A DNA stretch of 64,000 nt from contig JBCBVY010000006.1 of assembly GCA_039817385.1 (NCBI GenBank), forward strand, positions 281,392-345,391, read 5' to 3'. The position numbers and the translations under genes were made by a program. Shown in pieces: positions 8,807 to 18,486 of this stretch (its first letter is position 1; each line of letters opens with the position of its first letter). Below the pieces are notes generated by a model. It saw only the letters and a program-made list of their open reading frames with translations. It was not told where the DNA came from and did not search any database. The stretch comes from JBCBCP01 sp039817385. GTDB lineage: Bacteria > Pseudomonadota > Alphaproteobacteria > Rhodobacterales > Rhodobacteraceae.

Positions 8807-9929
8807 GCCGATCCAGCAGGTCGACACAGGCGCTGAGCTGACTGATTTCGATATATTCATTTGCCGTATGCGCCTGCGCGATATGCCCCGGCCCGCAAAC
8901 CACTGTGTCCGCACCAAGGCTCTGAAAAAGGCCCGCTTCGGTGTTGAACGGCACCGTACCTGCGCTGGGTTGATCCAGCATGTCCAGCAGCAGGTCGCGG
9001 AGGGTGTTGTCAGCCATCGGGGTCAGGCCAGTGACATCGCCAATCTCCCTTGTGTCGATCCAAGCCTCGGGATGAATTGCCTGTATTAGAGCCTGTATTT
9101 CGTCAGTCAGGGCCCTCAACTGGGCATGGACATGCGCGGCATCCGCGGCTGTGACAGGCCGCATCTCCCAGAAAACCTCGGCGTAGTCCGGGATCACGTT
9201 ATGGGCCACACCGCCCGCGATCCGCCCAACGTTTACCGTGCTCCATGCCGGATCAAACCGGCTATCCGGACCCGCGCGCGCCATCAGCTCACCGCGCAGC
9301 GCCATCAGCCGCCCCGCATAGCGCACAGCATATTCCACCGCATTCACACCTGCGCCCGGATTGCTGCCATGTCCTGCCTTGCCAAAAAAGCGTGTCGTGT
9401 ACTCGGCGCAGCCCTTGTGCCCGTCAATCACCTGCATTCCGGTCGGCTCGCCGATCAGGGCCATGTCCGGCTTAATCCCCCGCGCCTTCAGCTCCGGGAT
9501 CAACGCGCGCGCCCCAAGGCATCCGACCTCTTCATCATGGGTGAAGGAAAAATAGATGGGCCTGTCCGGCTGATGATGCGGCGCACAGGTCACGGCTGCG
9601 GCCACAAACCCCTTCATGTCGCAGGTGCCCCTGCCATAAAGCCGATCGCCCTCCCGGCGCAGGGTGAACGGGTCCGACTGCCACACCTGGCCCTCGGTCG
9701 GCACAACATCCGTATGTCCGCTGAGCAGGAGACCACCCGGCGCCTCCGGCCCCAATCGCGCGAAGAGATTTGCCTTCTGCCCGCAAGCGCTGTGCAGCAG
9801 TTCAACATGCGCCCCGATATCCTCAAGCCGCTGGGCCAGAGCCGCGCTGATCTCAAGATTGCTTGCCGAACTGACCGAAGGGTAGGCGACCAGCCGGTCC
9901 AGCAGGTCGATGGTGTCCAGCAGGCTCAT
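8790..9929 (-). CDS. M20 family deacetylase, ArgE-type (N-acetylornithine deacetylase-like)
   Basis: A 379-residue di-zinc amidohydrolase. Metal-binding landmarks are GHTDVVPTEG, YGRGTCDMKG and FTHDEEVGCLGA, then GEPTGMQ and the late FNTEAGLF and HTANEYIE segments. ArgE removes an acetyl group from N-acetylornithine, but many relatives act on other N-acyl diamino acids. It is coupled to the preceding M24 gene by an ATGA overlap (9926-9929), which points to a substrate supplied by that enzyme rather than to arginine synthesis. Confidence 0.82.
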   Translation of the reverse strand: MSLLDTIDLLDRLVAYPSVSSASNLEISAALAQRLEDIGAHVELLHSACGQKANLFARLGPEAPGGLLLSGHTDVVPTEGQVWQSDPFTLRREGDRLYGRGTCDMKGFVAAAVTCAPHHQPDRPIYFSFTHDEEVGCLGARALIPELKARGIKPDMALIGEPTGMQVIDGHKGCAEYTTRFFGKAGHGSNPGAGVNAVEYAVRYAGRLMALRGELMARAGPDSRFDPAWSTVNVGRIAGGVAHNVIPDYAEVFWEMRPVTAADAAHVHAQLRALTDEIQALIQAIHPEAWIDTREIGDVTGLTPMADNTLRDLLLDMLDQPSAGTVPFNTEAGLFQSLGADTVVCGPGHIAQAHTANEYIEISQLSACVDLLDRLMTQA

Positions 9930-11104
9930 GGCTTCACGAACAGCTCACGCGGACGGCCCGCAAGGCACTCTGCCGGTCCGCTCTCGCGAATGCGGATCGT
10001 TTCCGTGATCTCCAACCCCCAGCCATCCATCCATAGGCCGGGCATGAAGTGGAACGTCATATCAGGCTCTAACACGGTCTCATCCTCCGCACGCAGGCTG
10101 ATCGTCCGCTCGCCCCAATCGGGCGGATAGCTGAGACCAACCGGATAGCCGCAACGCGCGCCCCGTTCGATCCCGGCCCGCTCCAGCGGCGCGGCCAGCG
10201 CATTTGCCACATCGCAGGCCCGCGCACCCGCGCGGGCAACGTCAATGCCCGCCTCAAGCCCCCGGGCCAGCGCCGCTTCGGCGCGGCGCATCTGATCGGG
10301 CGGGGTGCCCAAAAAGAGCGTCCGGCAAAGCGGCGCATGGTAGCGGCGCACACAGCCCGAAATCTCGAAAAATGTTGCCTCGCCTTCCGCAAATGGCCGC
10401 CCATCCCACGTGAGGTGCGGGGCCGAGGCGTCATCGCCCGACGGCAAAAGCGGCACAATTGCAGGGTAATCGCCCCAAACACCATCCACCGCCCGGATCG
10501 CATCGCGGTAAATCTCAGCCACCACCTCGTTCTTCGGCACGCCGGGTTCAACCCGCTCCAGCAGCCCATCGACGATCTTTTCAGAGATCCGCGCGGCCTG
10601 CCGCATATAGGCCAGCTCTGCCGCGCTTTTGACCGTGCGCTGCCAGTTACATAGGCCAGTCGCATCGCGAAAAATCGCCCCGGGCAGCGCATCGCGCAGC
10701 ACCACATGGGCCTTCGCGCTGAAGTAAAAATTGTCCATCTCCAGCCCGATCCGCTGTGCGCCGAGCCGGGCGAGCAACCGGCCAAGCTCTTCCATCGGAT
10801 GGCGCACGGTGGATTGCACAAAGTGGTCCGCATAGCTGGTCACGCAATCATCGCGCATCCAGACCGTCCGGCGCGCGCCGTTGGCATCCTGCGCGCGGCC
10901 CCACCACACCGGATCACTGTCAAGCCGCACGATCACCGCCTGATGCACATAGAAGGACCAGCCGTCATAACCCGTCACCCACGCCATGTTCGACGGATCG
11001 CTCAGCACCAGCGTATCAAGGTTCTGCCGCGCCATCGCCGCGCGCAGTTTTTCCAGCCGCGCCGCGTATTCGCTGACTTCGAACGGCAGTCGTTTTTCAG
11101 ACAT
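9926..11104 (-). CDS. M24 'pita-bread' hydrolase, creatinase / ectoine hydrolase (DoeA/EutD)-like
   Basis: A 392-residue protein. The N-terminal creatinase domain contains NMAWVTGYDGWSFYVHQ, a stretch I recognise from ectoine hydrolases. In the C-terminal domain, FFEISGCVRRYHAPLCRT stands where metal-dependent prolidases carry the DxG...D ligands; the aspartates are replaced, as in metal-independent creatinase and EutD. The start ATG at 11104 has GGGGA upstream. It forms an operon with the M20 deacetylase and is divergent from a polyamine-type ABC transporter. Ectoine hydrolase yields N-acetyl-diaminobutyrate, which an ArgE-like enzyme could deacetylate; this is inference. Creatinase or a related amidinohydrolase role remains possible. 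Confidence 0.72.
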   Translation of the reverse strand: MSEKRLPFEVSEYAARLEKLRAAMARQNLDTLVLSDPSNMAWVTGYDGWSFYVHQAVIVRLDSDPVWWGRAQDANGARRTVWMRDDCVTSYADHFVQSTVRHPMEELGRLLARLGAQRIGLEMDNFYFSAKAHVVLRDALPGAIFRDATGLCNWQRTVKSAAELAYMRQAARISEKIVDGLLERVEPGVPKNEVVAEIYRDAIRAVDGVWGDYPAIVPLLPSGDDASAPHLTWDGRPFAEGEATFFEISGCVRRYHAPLCRTLFLGTPPDQMRRAEAALARGLEAGIDVARAGARACDVANALAAPLERAGIERGARCGYPVGLSYPPDWGERTISLRAEDETVLEPDMTFHFMPGLWMDGWGLEITETIRIRESGPAECLAGRPRELFVKP

Positions 11105-11300
11105 TCTTTTTCCCCCAACGCAGCCTGCGCGGGACGGTCGGATGTGGCAAGCCCGAAGTGCACGCAAACCAGTCAGACAGCAGGCCGTGCGCACGCGCGC
11201 GGCAGGCGCAAAACCTAATTGGTTGCATTGTACCAGTCCGGTCGGTTTACTTGCGCCAAACGCGCGTCAACGCGCCAATGAGAAAAACGGGGAGCCATTT
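11105..11300. promoter_or_regulatory. Divergent intergenic region between the M24 operon and the ABC transporter
   Basis: This 196-bp gap must hold both divergent promoters. The only dyad I see is TGGT-N8-ACCA at 11220-11235, resembling a loose GntR-type half-site arrangement. No convincing -35/-10 pair is visible on either strand. Confidence 0.3.
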
Positions 11301-12401
11301 TTGGCTGATAGTACTGGTGATGCGGCGTTCGTCGAATTCGAACGTGTGCAAAAAAGCTATGACGGGGTGAACCTCGTTGTGAAGGATCTCAACCTGTCGA
11401 TGCCGCGCGGGGAGTTCCTGACAATGCTGGGGCCTTCGGGCTCTGGCAAAACAACCTGCCTGATGATGCTGGCCGGGTTTGAGACAGCGACCCACGGGGA
11501 AATCAAGCTGGACGGGCGGCCCATCAACAACATCCCGCCGCACAAACGCGGCATCGGGATGGTGTTTCAGAACTACGCCCTTTTCCCGCACATGACCGTG
11601 GCCGAAAACCTGTCCTTTCCGCTTGAGGTGCGCAAGATCGGCAAGGCCGAGCGCGAGGAAAAGGTGATGCGCGCGCTTGGCATGGTGCAGATGCAGGACT
11701 TTGCCGGACGCCGCCCCGCGCAGCTGTCGGGCGGTCAGCAGCAGCGTATCGCGCTGGCCCGTGCGCTGGTGTTCGAGCCGGAGCTAGTGCTGATGGACGA
11801 ACCGCTCGGCGCGCTCGACAAGCAGCTGCGCGAAACCTTGCAATTCGAAATCACGAACCTTGCGCACGAGCTGGGCATTACCACGGTATACGTCACCCAT
11901 GACCAGACCGAAGCGCTTACCATGTCCGACCGGGTCGCGGTGTTTGACGACGGGCGCATCCAGCAGCTGGCGCCGCCAGACCGGCTATATGAAGAACCGG
12001 AAAACAGCTTCGTTGCGCAGTTCATCGGTGAGAACAACACGCTGATCGGCACCGTCGACAAGATCAGCAATGGCAAGTGTGAGGTCCGCCTTGAAAACGG
12101 TGCCGTCATCGATGCAAAGCCCGTGAACGTTGGCGCCGTGGGCGAGCGCACGCGGGTGTCCATCCGCCCCGAACGGGTAGAGATGGACCCGGAACGGCTG
12201 AGCCCGGATGCGCATACCCTGGACGCCGAAGTGCTGGAGTTCATCTACATGGGCGACATCTTCCGCACGCGCTTGCGCGTGGCGGGCAAGGACGATTTCA
12301 TCATCAAAACCCGGAACGCACCGGATCAGCGGCGCCTGACCCCCGGGGAGACGATCAAAATCGGCTGGTTGGCCGATGATTGCCGCGCGCTTGACGCCTG
12401 A
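11301..12401 (+). CDS. Spermidine/putrescine-type ABC transporter ATPase, second system
   Basis: A 366-residue PotA-like ATPase. Motifs: Walker A GPSGSGKT, Q-loop MVFQNYALFPHM, signature SGGQQQRIALAR, Walker B LVLMDEPLGALDK, and a TOBE domain with VSIRPERVEM. The start is TTG at 11301 behind a GGGGAG ribosome-binding site; the longer open frame reaches 10986 but crosses the divergent gene. Downstream follow the binding protein and two permeases, a complete importer distinct from the potFGHI set at 4-7 kb. Confidence 0.88.
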   Translation: MADSTGDAAFVEFERVQKSYDGVNLVVKDLNLSMPRGEFLTMLGPSGSGKTTCLMMLAGFETATHGEIKLDGRPINNIPPHKRGIGMVFQNYALFPHMTVAENLSFPLEVRKIGKAEREEKVMRALGMVQMQDFAGRRPAQLSGGQQQRIALARALVFEPELVLMDEPLGALDKQLRETLQFEITNLAHELGITTVYVTHDQTEALTMSDRVAVFDDGRIQQLAPPDRLYEEPENSFVAQFIGENNTLIGTVDKISNGKCEVRLENGAVIDAKPVNVGAVGERTRVSIRPERVEMDPERLSPDAHTLDAEVLEFIYMGDIFRTRLRVAGKDDFIIKTRNAPDQRRLTPGETIKIGWLADDCRALDA

Positions 12402-12512
12402 GCGCGCCCCGCTCTTCGCTGGCTGATGCTGGCGATGAACACGAGGCGATGGCGAGCCCGCCCCCGCGCCTCAATAAGAGACCCAAAGGCGGGCACAACT
12501 CGGGAGATCCGT

Positions 12513-13622
<1,110 letters not shown>

Positions 13623-13709
13623 ACCAAAGCGGTGCGCCGTAACGGCGCGCCCGATCCTACCTCGCCGGGTGCGCGTTTTGCGTGCATCCGGCACCTCACA
13701 GGACGCGAC

Positions 13710-15350
13710 ATGGCCGAACAAATGCTCGCCGCTGACGGCACGCCCCTGAAACGCAGCCTCGCACGGGCGCTACGGCGGCAAAAGCTGCGCGCGCTGGCGC
13801 TGATCGGGCCGTTGCTGATCTTTGTCCTCGTCGCCTTTGTGATCCCGATCCTGTCGATGCTCTTCCGGTCTGTGCAGAACGACATTGTGCAGGCGACAAT
13901 CCCGATGACGGTGCAGGAACTGCGCAGCTGGGATGCCACAGGCAGTGACCTGCCATCAGAGGCCGTTTATGAGGCCCTGTTCTTTGACCTTTTCCTCGCC
14001 GCCGAAGCGCGGCGCCACACGCGCCTTGGCGGGCGCCTGAACTATGAATCGCCGGGCATGTCCTCCACCTTCCGCCGCACGGGGCGGGAGCTGGACGATA
14101 TCGGCGACATCTCCCTCGATCCGCTCGAAGACCTGAACGACGCGTGGAAAGACGGTGAGACGTGGTACGCCATGCTGAACGCCGGGGATCGCCCCGCCGC
14201 GATTGACCTTGTCGCGCTGCAGCGCGCCCGGATTGCTGATCTGACGGAAACCAGCGCGGGCGGGGACATCAATTTTGCCCCCGCGCAAGACCTCGCCAAC
14301 CTGCTGCCGCGCACCGTGCGCGCCTACACGGCTTGGGCGATATTCGAGGCCACGCAAAAGGGCCGCGACCCGGCCACGCGTGACCCTTGGGAAGCTATCG
14401 CCCCTGCCCTTGTCCTCGACCTGCAAACGGCTGACCTGAGCGGCTACACCGGCCCCGGCGCGGACCTGCTGCGCGAGGCGCAAGCGGCCAACCTGCCCGC
14501 ACCCGTGTTCGCAGAAGCGTTCGCCGAAGCAGATGAAGACTGGGTCAGCGTCGAAAAATGGGCGATCATCCAGACCTATTCCAGCCGCTACACACCCGGC
14601 TATTTTCTGAATGCCGTCGATGCGCAGCTGACCCCGGAGGGCGTCGCGTGGCAGCCTGAAGAACGCCAGGTTCTGATCACCCTGTTCCAGCGCACGATCT
14701 ACATGTCGCTGGTCATCACGATCTCCTGCATCCTGCTTGGATATCCGATTGCGTGGCTTCTCGCGAACCTGCCCGCGCGCAAGGCGAACCTGCTGCTGAT
14801 CCTCGTGCTCCTGCCCTTCTGGACCTCGCTTCTGGTGCGGACGTCCGCGTGGAAGGTGATGCTGCAACAGCAGGGGGTGATCAACGATGTGCTGGTCTGG
14901 ATTGGCCTTGTGAACGACGCGGACCGGCTGATCATGATCAACAACCAGTTCGGCACCATCGTCGCGATGACGCATATCCTGCTGCCCTTCATGATCCTGC
15001 CGATGTATTCGGTGATGCAGACAATCCCGCCCAGCTACCTGCGTGCCGCCAAAAGCCTTGGCGCCACAAACGCGACAGCCTTCTGGCGAGTCTACTTTCC
15101 GCAATCGGTGCCAGGCATCGGGGCGGGCAGCATCCTCGTCTTCATTCTTGCCATCGGCTACTACATCACGCCGGAAATCGTGGGCGGGACCAAGGGCGTG
15201 TTCATTTCGAACCGGATCGCTTTCCACATTTCATCCTCGCTTAACTGGGGCCTTGCCGCCGCGCTTGGGACGATCCTGCTGGTCGCGGTCCTCATCCTTT
15301 ACTGGGCCTACGACAAAATCGTCGGCATCGATAACGTGAAGTTGGGATAG
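13710..15350 (+). CDS. ABC transporter permease with a very large periplasmic insertion
   Basis: 546 residues, almost twice the usual PotB/PotH length. The first membrane segment is at about residues 28-52. Then comes some 275 hydrophilic, Asp/Ala-rich residues with little hydrophobicity, and the ordinary permease core starts near residue 329 (MSLVITISCILLGYPIAWLL). The EAA loop RAAKSLGATNATAFWRVYFP is intact, so the channel should function. The ATG at 13710 has AGGA upstream. The inserted domain is predicted to face the periplasm next to the binding-protein docking surface; I do not recognise its fold. Confidence 0.85.
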   Translation: MAEQMLAADGTPLKRSLARALRRQKLRALALIGPLLIFVLVAFVIPILSMLFRSVQNDIVQATIPMTVQELRSWDATGSDLPSEAVYEALFFDLFLAAEARRHTRLGGRLNYESPGMSSTFRRTGRELDDIGDISLDPLEDLNDAWKDGETWYAMLNAGDRPAAIDLVALQRARIADLTETSAGGDINFAPAQDLANLLPRTVRAYTAWAIFEATQKGRDPATRDPWEAIAPALVLDLQTADLSGYTGPGADLLREAQAANLPAPVFAEAFAEADEDWVSVEKWAIIQTYSSRYTPGYFLNAVDAQLTPEGVAWQPEERQVLITLFQRTIYMSLVITISCILLGYPIAWLLANLPARKANLLLILVLLPFWTSLLVRTSAWKVMLQQQGVINDVLVWIGLVNDADRLIMINNQFGTIVAMTHILLPFMILPMYSVMQTIPPSYLRAAKSLGATNATAFWRVYFPQSVPGIGAGSILVFILAIGYYITPEIVGGTKGVFISNRIAFHISSSLNWGLAAALGTILLVAVLILYWAYDKIVGIDNVKLG

Positions 15351-15353
15351 ATC

Positions 15354-16238
15354 ATGGGCCTTCCTCCCTACGCAACCTTTGGCCAGCGGGTCTGGTATTA
15401 TGGCTTTCGCGTGGTCTGCGCGCTGATCTTCATTTTCCTGATCACGCCGATCCTTGTGGTCATGCCGCTGAGCTTCAACGCGCAGGATTTCTTTACCTTC
15501 ACGCCGGAGATGCTGCGGCTTGATCCCGAGGGCTACTCGCTCAAGCACTACCGCGACTTTTTCACCAACCCGCAATGGCAGCTGGCGCTCAAGAACTCGC
15601 TGATCATCGCGCCGCTGGCGACGATCATCTCCGTCTCGCTCGGCACGCTGGCCGCAATTGGCCTGAGCCAGAGCCACGTGCCTTTCAAGGGCGCGATCAT
15701 GGCGATCCTGATCTCTCCGATGATCGTGCCGCTGATCATCTCGGCGACGGGGATGTTCTTTTTCTATGCCCAGATGGGCAACTGGATGGAGAACAGCCTG
15801 GGCCTCGACAAAACCTTTGTAGGCTATGTGAAGGTGATCCTTGCGCACGCGGTGCTGGGCATTCCCTTTGTCATCATCACGGTCACCGCGACACTGGTCG
15901 GCTTTGACCGGTCGCTGACCCGCGCGGCGGCGAATATGGGGGCGAACCCGGTCACGACATTCTTCCGGGTGCAGATGCCGCTGATCCTGCCGGGGGTGAT
16001 CTCGGGCGGGCTGTTCGCGTTTATCACATCGTTTGACGAGGTGGTCGTGGTGCTCTTCGTCGGATCGGCCAGCCAGAAGACCTTGCCGTGGCAGATGTTC
16101 ATCGGCCTGCGCGAACAGATCAGCCCGACAATCCTTGCGGTTGCAACGATCCTCGTGGTGATCTCCATCGCCCTGCTCGCCACGGTCGAGGTTCTGCGCC
16201 GCCGGAGCGAGCGGCTCAGGGGGATGAGCCCGAGCTAG
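15354..16238 (+). CDS. ABC transporter permease (PotC/PotI-type), second system
   Basis: A 294-residue permease with six hydrophobic segments and the EAA loop TRAAANMGANPVTTFFRVQMP. It begins three bases after the stop of the large permease, so the two are co-translated and form the heterodimeric channel. The C-terminus (RRRSERLRGMSPS) is basic and cytoplasmic. It ends the transporter operon; an unrelated low-GC island begins right after its stop codon. Confidence 0.87.
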   Translation: MGLPPYATFGQRVWYYGFRVVCALIFIFLITPILVVMPLSFNAQDFFTFTPEMLRLDPEGYSLKHYRDFFTNPQWQLALKNSLIIAPLATIISVSLGTLAAIGLSQSHVPFKGAIMAILISPMIVPLIISATGMFFFYAQMGNWMENSLGLDKTFVGYVKVILAHAVLGIPFVIITVTATLVGFDRSLTRAAANMGANPVTTFFRVQMPLILPGVISGGLFAFITSFDEVVVVLFVGSASQKTLPWQMFIGLREQISPTILAVATILVVISIALLATVEVLRRRSERLRGMSPS

Positions 16239-16411
16239 GTCTTGGAATTACGTTTTGTGATTTCAAGTGTCGGCGGCGCGCCGTCGAACGGGCTAAGGAG
16301 GTCAATAACCTCGTCACGTTCCAGTTGCGCCGCCATCTCGCGCAGGCGTTCGTTGAGTCCAGTTTTAGGATTCCCTTGAGTCCAAGTTTGTGATTCAAGT
16401 GGTGCAGAGGT
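16235..16411 (-). pseudogene. Possible 3' remnant of an antisense gene
   Basis: On the minus strand a 58-codon open stretch ends in TAG inside the stop of the permease gene. It begins directly after a TAA with no usable start codon until an internal ATG at codon 26. Its conceptual product has a normal protein-like composition, including NERLREMAAQLERDEVIDLL (helical) and the tail LEITKRNSKT. It reads like the C-terminus of a gene whose front was lost when the neighbouring module arrived. I do not recognise the parent. It could also be chance coding. Confidence 0.35.
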
Positions 16412-16417
16412 TTAGAT

Positions 16418-16681
16418 ATGCAGAACATCGAGAAGATAGTCTTCGACAGGTTTACTGAGCGCGATATCGTGCACATCAGTTCCGAACTCGCAGAAGACAG
16501 AGACGGTGAACCTATTTTGGTGGTCGACATCATCCACCGAGATTCATTGCATATCACCCCCGAACTCAGTGTCGGGTTAACAGATGCGCTTTGGGACCAT
16601 CTAGCGGGAAGTGGGCAGCACGCGTTTCCTGTCATTACCTTCCGAAGTCAACATGATAGCTCTGAGCTGGATGCCGCTTAG
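16418..16681 (+). CDS. Small acidic protein, partner of the HEPN-like gene
   Basis: 87 residues, no signal peptide or membrane segment, acidic. Sequence landmarks are KIVFDRFTERDIVHISSEL, the strand-like ILVVDIIHRD and the C-terminal HAFPVITFRSQHD. From memory, small proteins with a similar F-P-x-x-[ST]-F end precede HEPN-like genes in many proteobacteria, but I cannot name the family. AGAGG lies upstream of the ATG. Its last 29 bases overlap the next gene in another frame, so the pair is translationally coupled. An antitoxin-like role is a guess from this arrangement. Confidence 0.6.
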   Translation: MQNIEKIVFDRFTERDIVHISSELAEDRDGEPILVVDIIHRDSLHITPELSVGLTDALWDHLAGSGQHAFPVITFRSQHDSSELDAA

Positions 16682-17153
16682 CTCGCGAGAAATTTTGCAG
16701 TCTGCGTTTAGGAGGCTGGAGCCACAAGAAGGCCGAACAGAAGCCGATCTTCGTAGGGCTACGAGCGATATCTACTACGCGATGTTTCATAGAGTTTGCG
16801 AAGCACTGGTCGCTAATTTGACGCCTGACGAGCCTGTTTCAATGGCCTTTAAAGATGTATACGGCACGCTCTATAGGTTACCGGATCACAAAACTCTGGC
16901 GGATCGCTGTAAGAAGGCACGAGAAAACGGCTTTCCTCAGCACGTAATTTCGTTCGCAAATGGTTTGGTGACTTTCAAGACAAAGCGAGAAGACGCAGAC
17001 TACAATCCCCTGAAAAAGTTCGCGATTTCTGATCTGCGAACTGACCTGGCCACAGCTGAGTCACATTTAGACAATTTCGATGCCTGGACTGGCGAAGAAC
17101 AAACAAGGTTTGCGCTGTATTCATCGTTGAGAGCTTTAAGATCTCGGCAATAG
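16653..17153 (+). CDS. HEPN-like helical protein
   Basis: A 166-residue, mostly helical cytoplasmic protein. The stretch TEADLRRATSDIYYAMFHRV matches the first helices of HEPN-fold proteins, whose usual wording is QADLRRAxSTAYYALFH. An R-x6-H spacing is present at Arg90-His97, compatible with the RX4-6H ribonuclease motif, although the alignment is not certain. The start is ATG 16653 (alternatives GTG 16611, ATG 16671). Codon use and GC differ visibly from the flanking genes, suggesting horizontal acquisition. HEPN proteins are often RNases in toxin-antitoxin or abortive-infection systems; function here is inferred only. Confidence 0.6.
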   Translation: MIALSWMPLSSREILQSAFRRLEPQEGRTEADLRRATSDIYYAMFHRVCEALVANLTPDEPVSMAFKDVYGTLYRLPDHKTLADRCKKARENGFPQHVISFANGLVTFKTKREDADYNPLKKFAISDLRTDLATAESHLDNFDAWTGEEQTRFALYSSLRALRSRQ

Positions 17154-17154
17154 G

Positions 17155-18429
17155 CTAACGTAACCGTTCCAACATCCGCAGGGACGCGTATCCATCGGGC
17201 ACCAAGCCGTTGGCCACCTGGTAGCGGCGTACGGCGCTGATGGTCAGGGGGCCGATCTTGCCGTCGATCTTTTCCGGGTCAAAGCCGGCAGCCCGAAGCC
17301 GCTTTTGAAGTTCGATCCGTTCATCCAGCGTGAGGGCGCGATCGCCCCGGGGCCAGGATGCTTTGAACGGCGCGCCGCCCGCGATCCGGTCGGCGAGGTG
17401 GCCAACGCCGATCACGTAAGCGTCGGCGGTATTGTACCGCTCCAGCACCTCGAAATTGTCAAAGATCATGAAAGCCGCACCATTTGCACCCGCGGGCAGA
17501 AGAATGGACGCAGGCCCGTGATCCGGGATCACCCCGTTCACGCCGCGCACGCCAAGGCGGGCCCACGCGCTGGGCAGTTTCGTATTCTCGCGGCGGGCGG
17601 AGGCATAATCGAACCGGTCCGGCAGGATCACTTCCACGCCCCAGGGCACCCCGGCCTGCCAGCCGAAATGCTTCAGGTAGGCCGCAGTTGACGCGAGCGC
17701 ATCAACAGGATTGTCCGACCAGATGTCCCGGCGCCCGTCCCCATCGTAGTCCACCGCATGGTCGAGGTAGGACGTCGGCATGAATTGCGTTTGGCCCATC
17801 GCCCCGGCCCATGAGCCGGTCATGTTGGCCGGAACCGTGTCGCCGCTTTGAAGGATCTGCAACGCGGCCAGCAGTTGGCCTTCGAAAAAGTCCGCACGGC
17901 GGGCATCAAAGGCAAGCGTGGCAAGGCTTTCGATCACGTTGTTGCTGCCGCGAAAGCCACCATACGCGCTTTCCAGACCCCAGATCGCTGTGACGATCTC
18001 CTTTTCCACGCCGTAGCGCGCCTCAATCTGCTCCAGCACGGCCCGCTGGCTGTTCAGGGCGGACTTGCCGTTGCGGATGCGGGCGTCTGACACGGCGGTG
18101 TCGAGGTAATCCCAGATCGTCTTGGTGAACTCGGACTGGTTTCGGTCGCGCCGCACCACGTCCGCGTCATAGGACACGCCCCGAAAGGCGGCATTCAGCG
18201 TCTGGCGGCTGATCCCCTGCGCAGCGGCGCGTGATCTGAAGCTATCGAGCCACCCTGCGAACTCGCTGGGCGAACGGTCGGCAACCTGTGTACCCGCCAC
18301 TTCGGGCCGCAGGACCGGACGCAGGCTGCTTTCACTGATCCCGCCAGCGGAGGCGACAACCGTATCTTGCGCAGCAACGCTCAGAGGCAGACACAGCCCC
18401 ATCGCCAAAACCAAATGACACACCACCAT
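17155..18429 (-). CDS. Lytic murein transglycosylase, MltB family, with peptidoglycan-binding domain
   Basis: A 424-residue exported enzyme that cleaves the MurNAc-GlcNAc bond to leave 1,6-anhydro ends. The signal peptide follows the ATG at 18429 (MVVCHLVLAMGLCLPLSVAAQ), which has AGAGG upstream; a TTG at 18462 is an alternative. The catalytic glutamate is in AIWGLESAYGGFRG. Further SLT_2 landmarks are GSWAGAMGQTQFMPTSYL and VDYDGDGRRDIWSD. The last 60 residues form a PG_binding_1 domain (LRAAGFDPEKIDGKIGPLT). Its 3' end abuts the HEPN-like gene with one base between stops. Confidence 0.92.
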   Translation of the reverse strand: MVVCHLVLAMGLCLPLSVAAQDTVVASAGGISESSLRPVLRPEVAGTQVADRSPSEFAGWLDSFRSRAAAQGISRQTLNAAFRGVSYDADVVRRDRNQSEFTKTIWDYLDTAVSDARIRNGKSALNSQRAVLEQIEARYGVEKEIVTAIWGLESAYGGFRGSNNVIESLATLAFDARRADFFEGQLLAALQILQSGDTVPANMTGSWAGAMGQTQFMPTSYLDHAVDYDGDGRRDIWSDNPVDALASTAAYLKHFGWQAGVPWGVEVILPDRFDYASARRENTKLPSAWARLGVRGVNGVIPDHGPASILLPAGANGAAFMIFDNFEVLERYNTADAYVIGVGHLADRIAGGAPFKASWPRGDRALTLDERIELQKRLRAAGFDPEKIDGKIGPLTISAVRRYQVANGLVPDGYASLRMLERLR

Positions 18430-18486
18430 GACTGCCTCTACTGCGCGCTTCTTTGTTTCCAAAATAGCGACAATAACCGCCCCATC

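Noticed and set aside
16253..16401. Attachment-site direct repeats flanking the HEPN-like island
   Set aside because: The two similar strings lie on the same side of the two genes and differ by an indel; no matching copy was found beyond 17153, and there is no integrase or tRNA gene.
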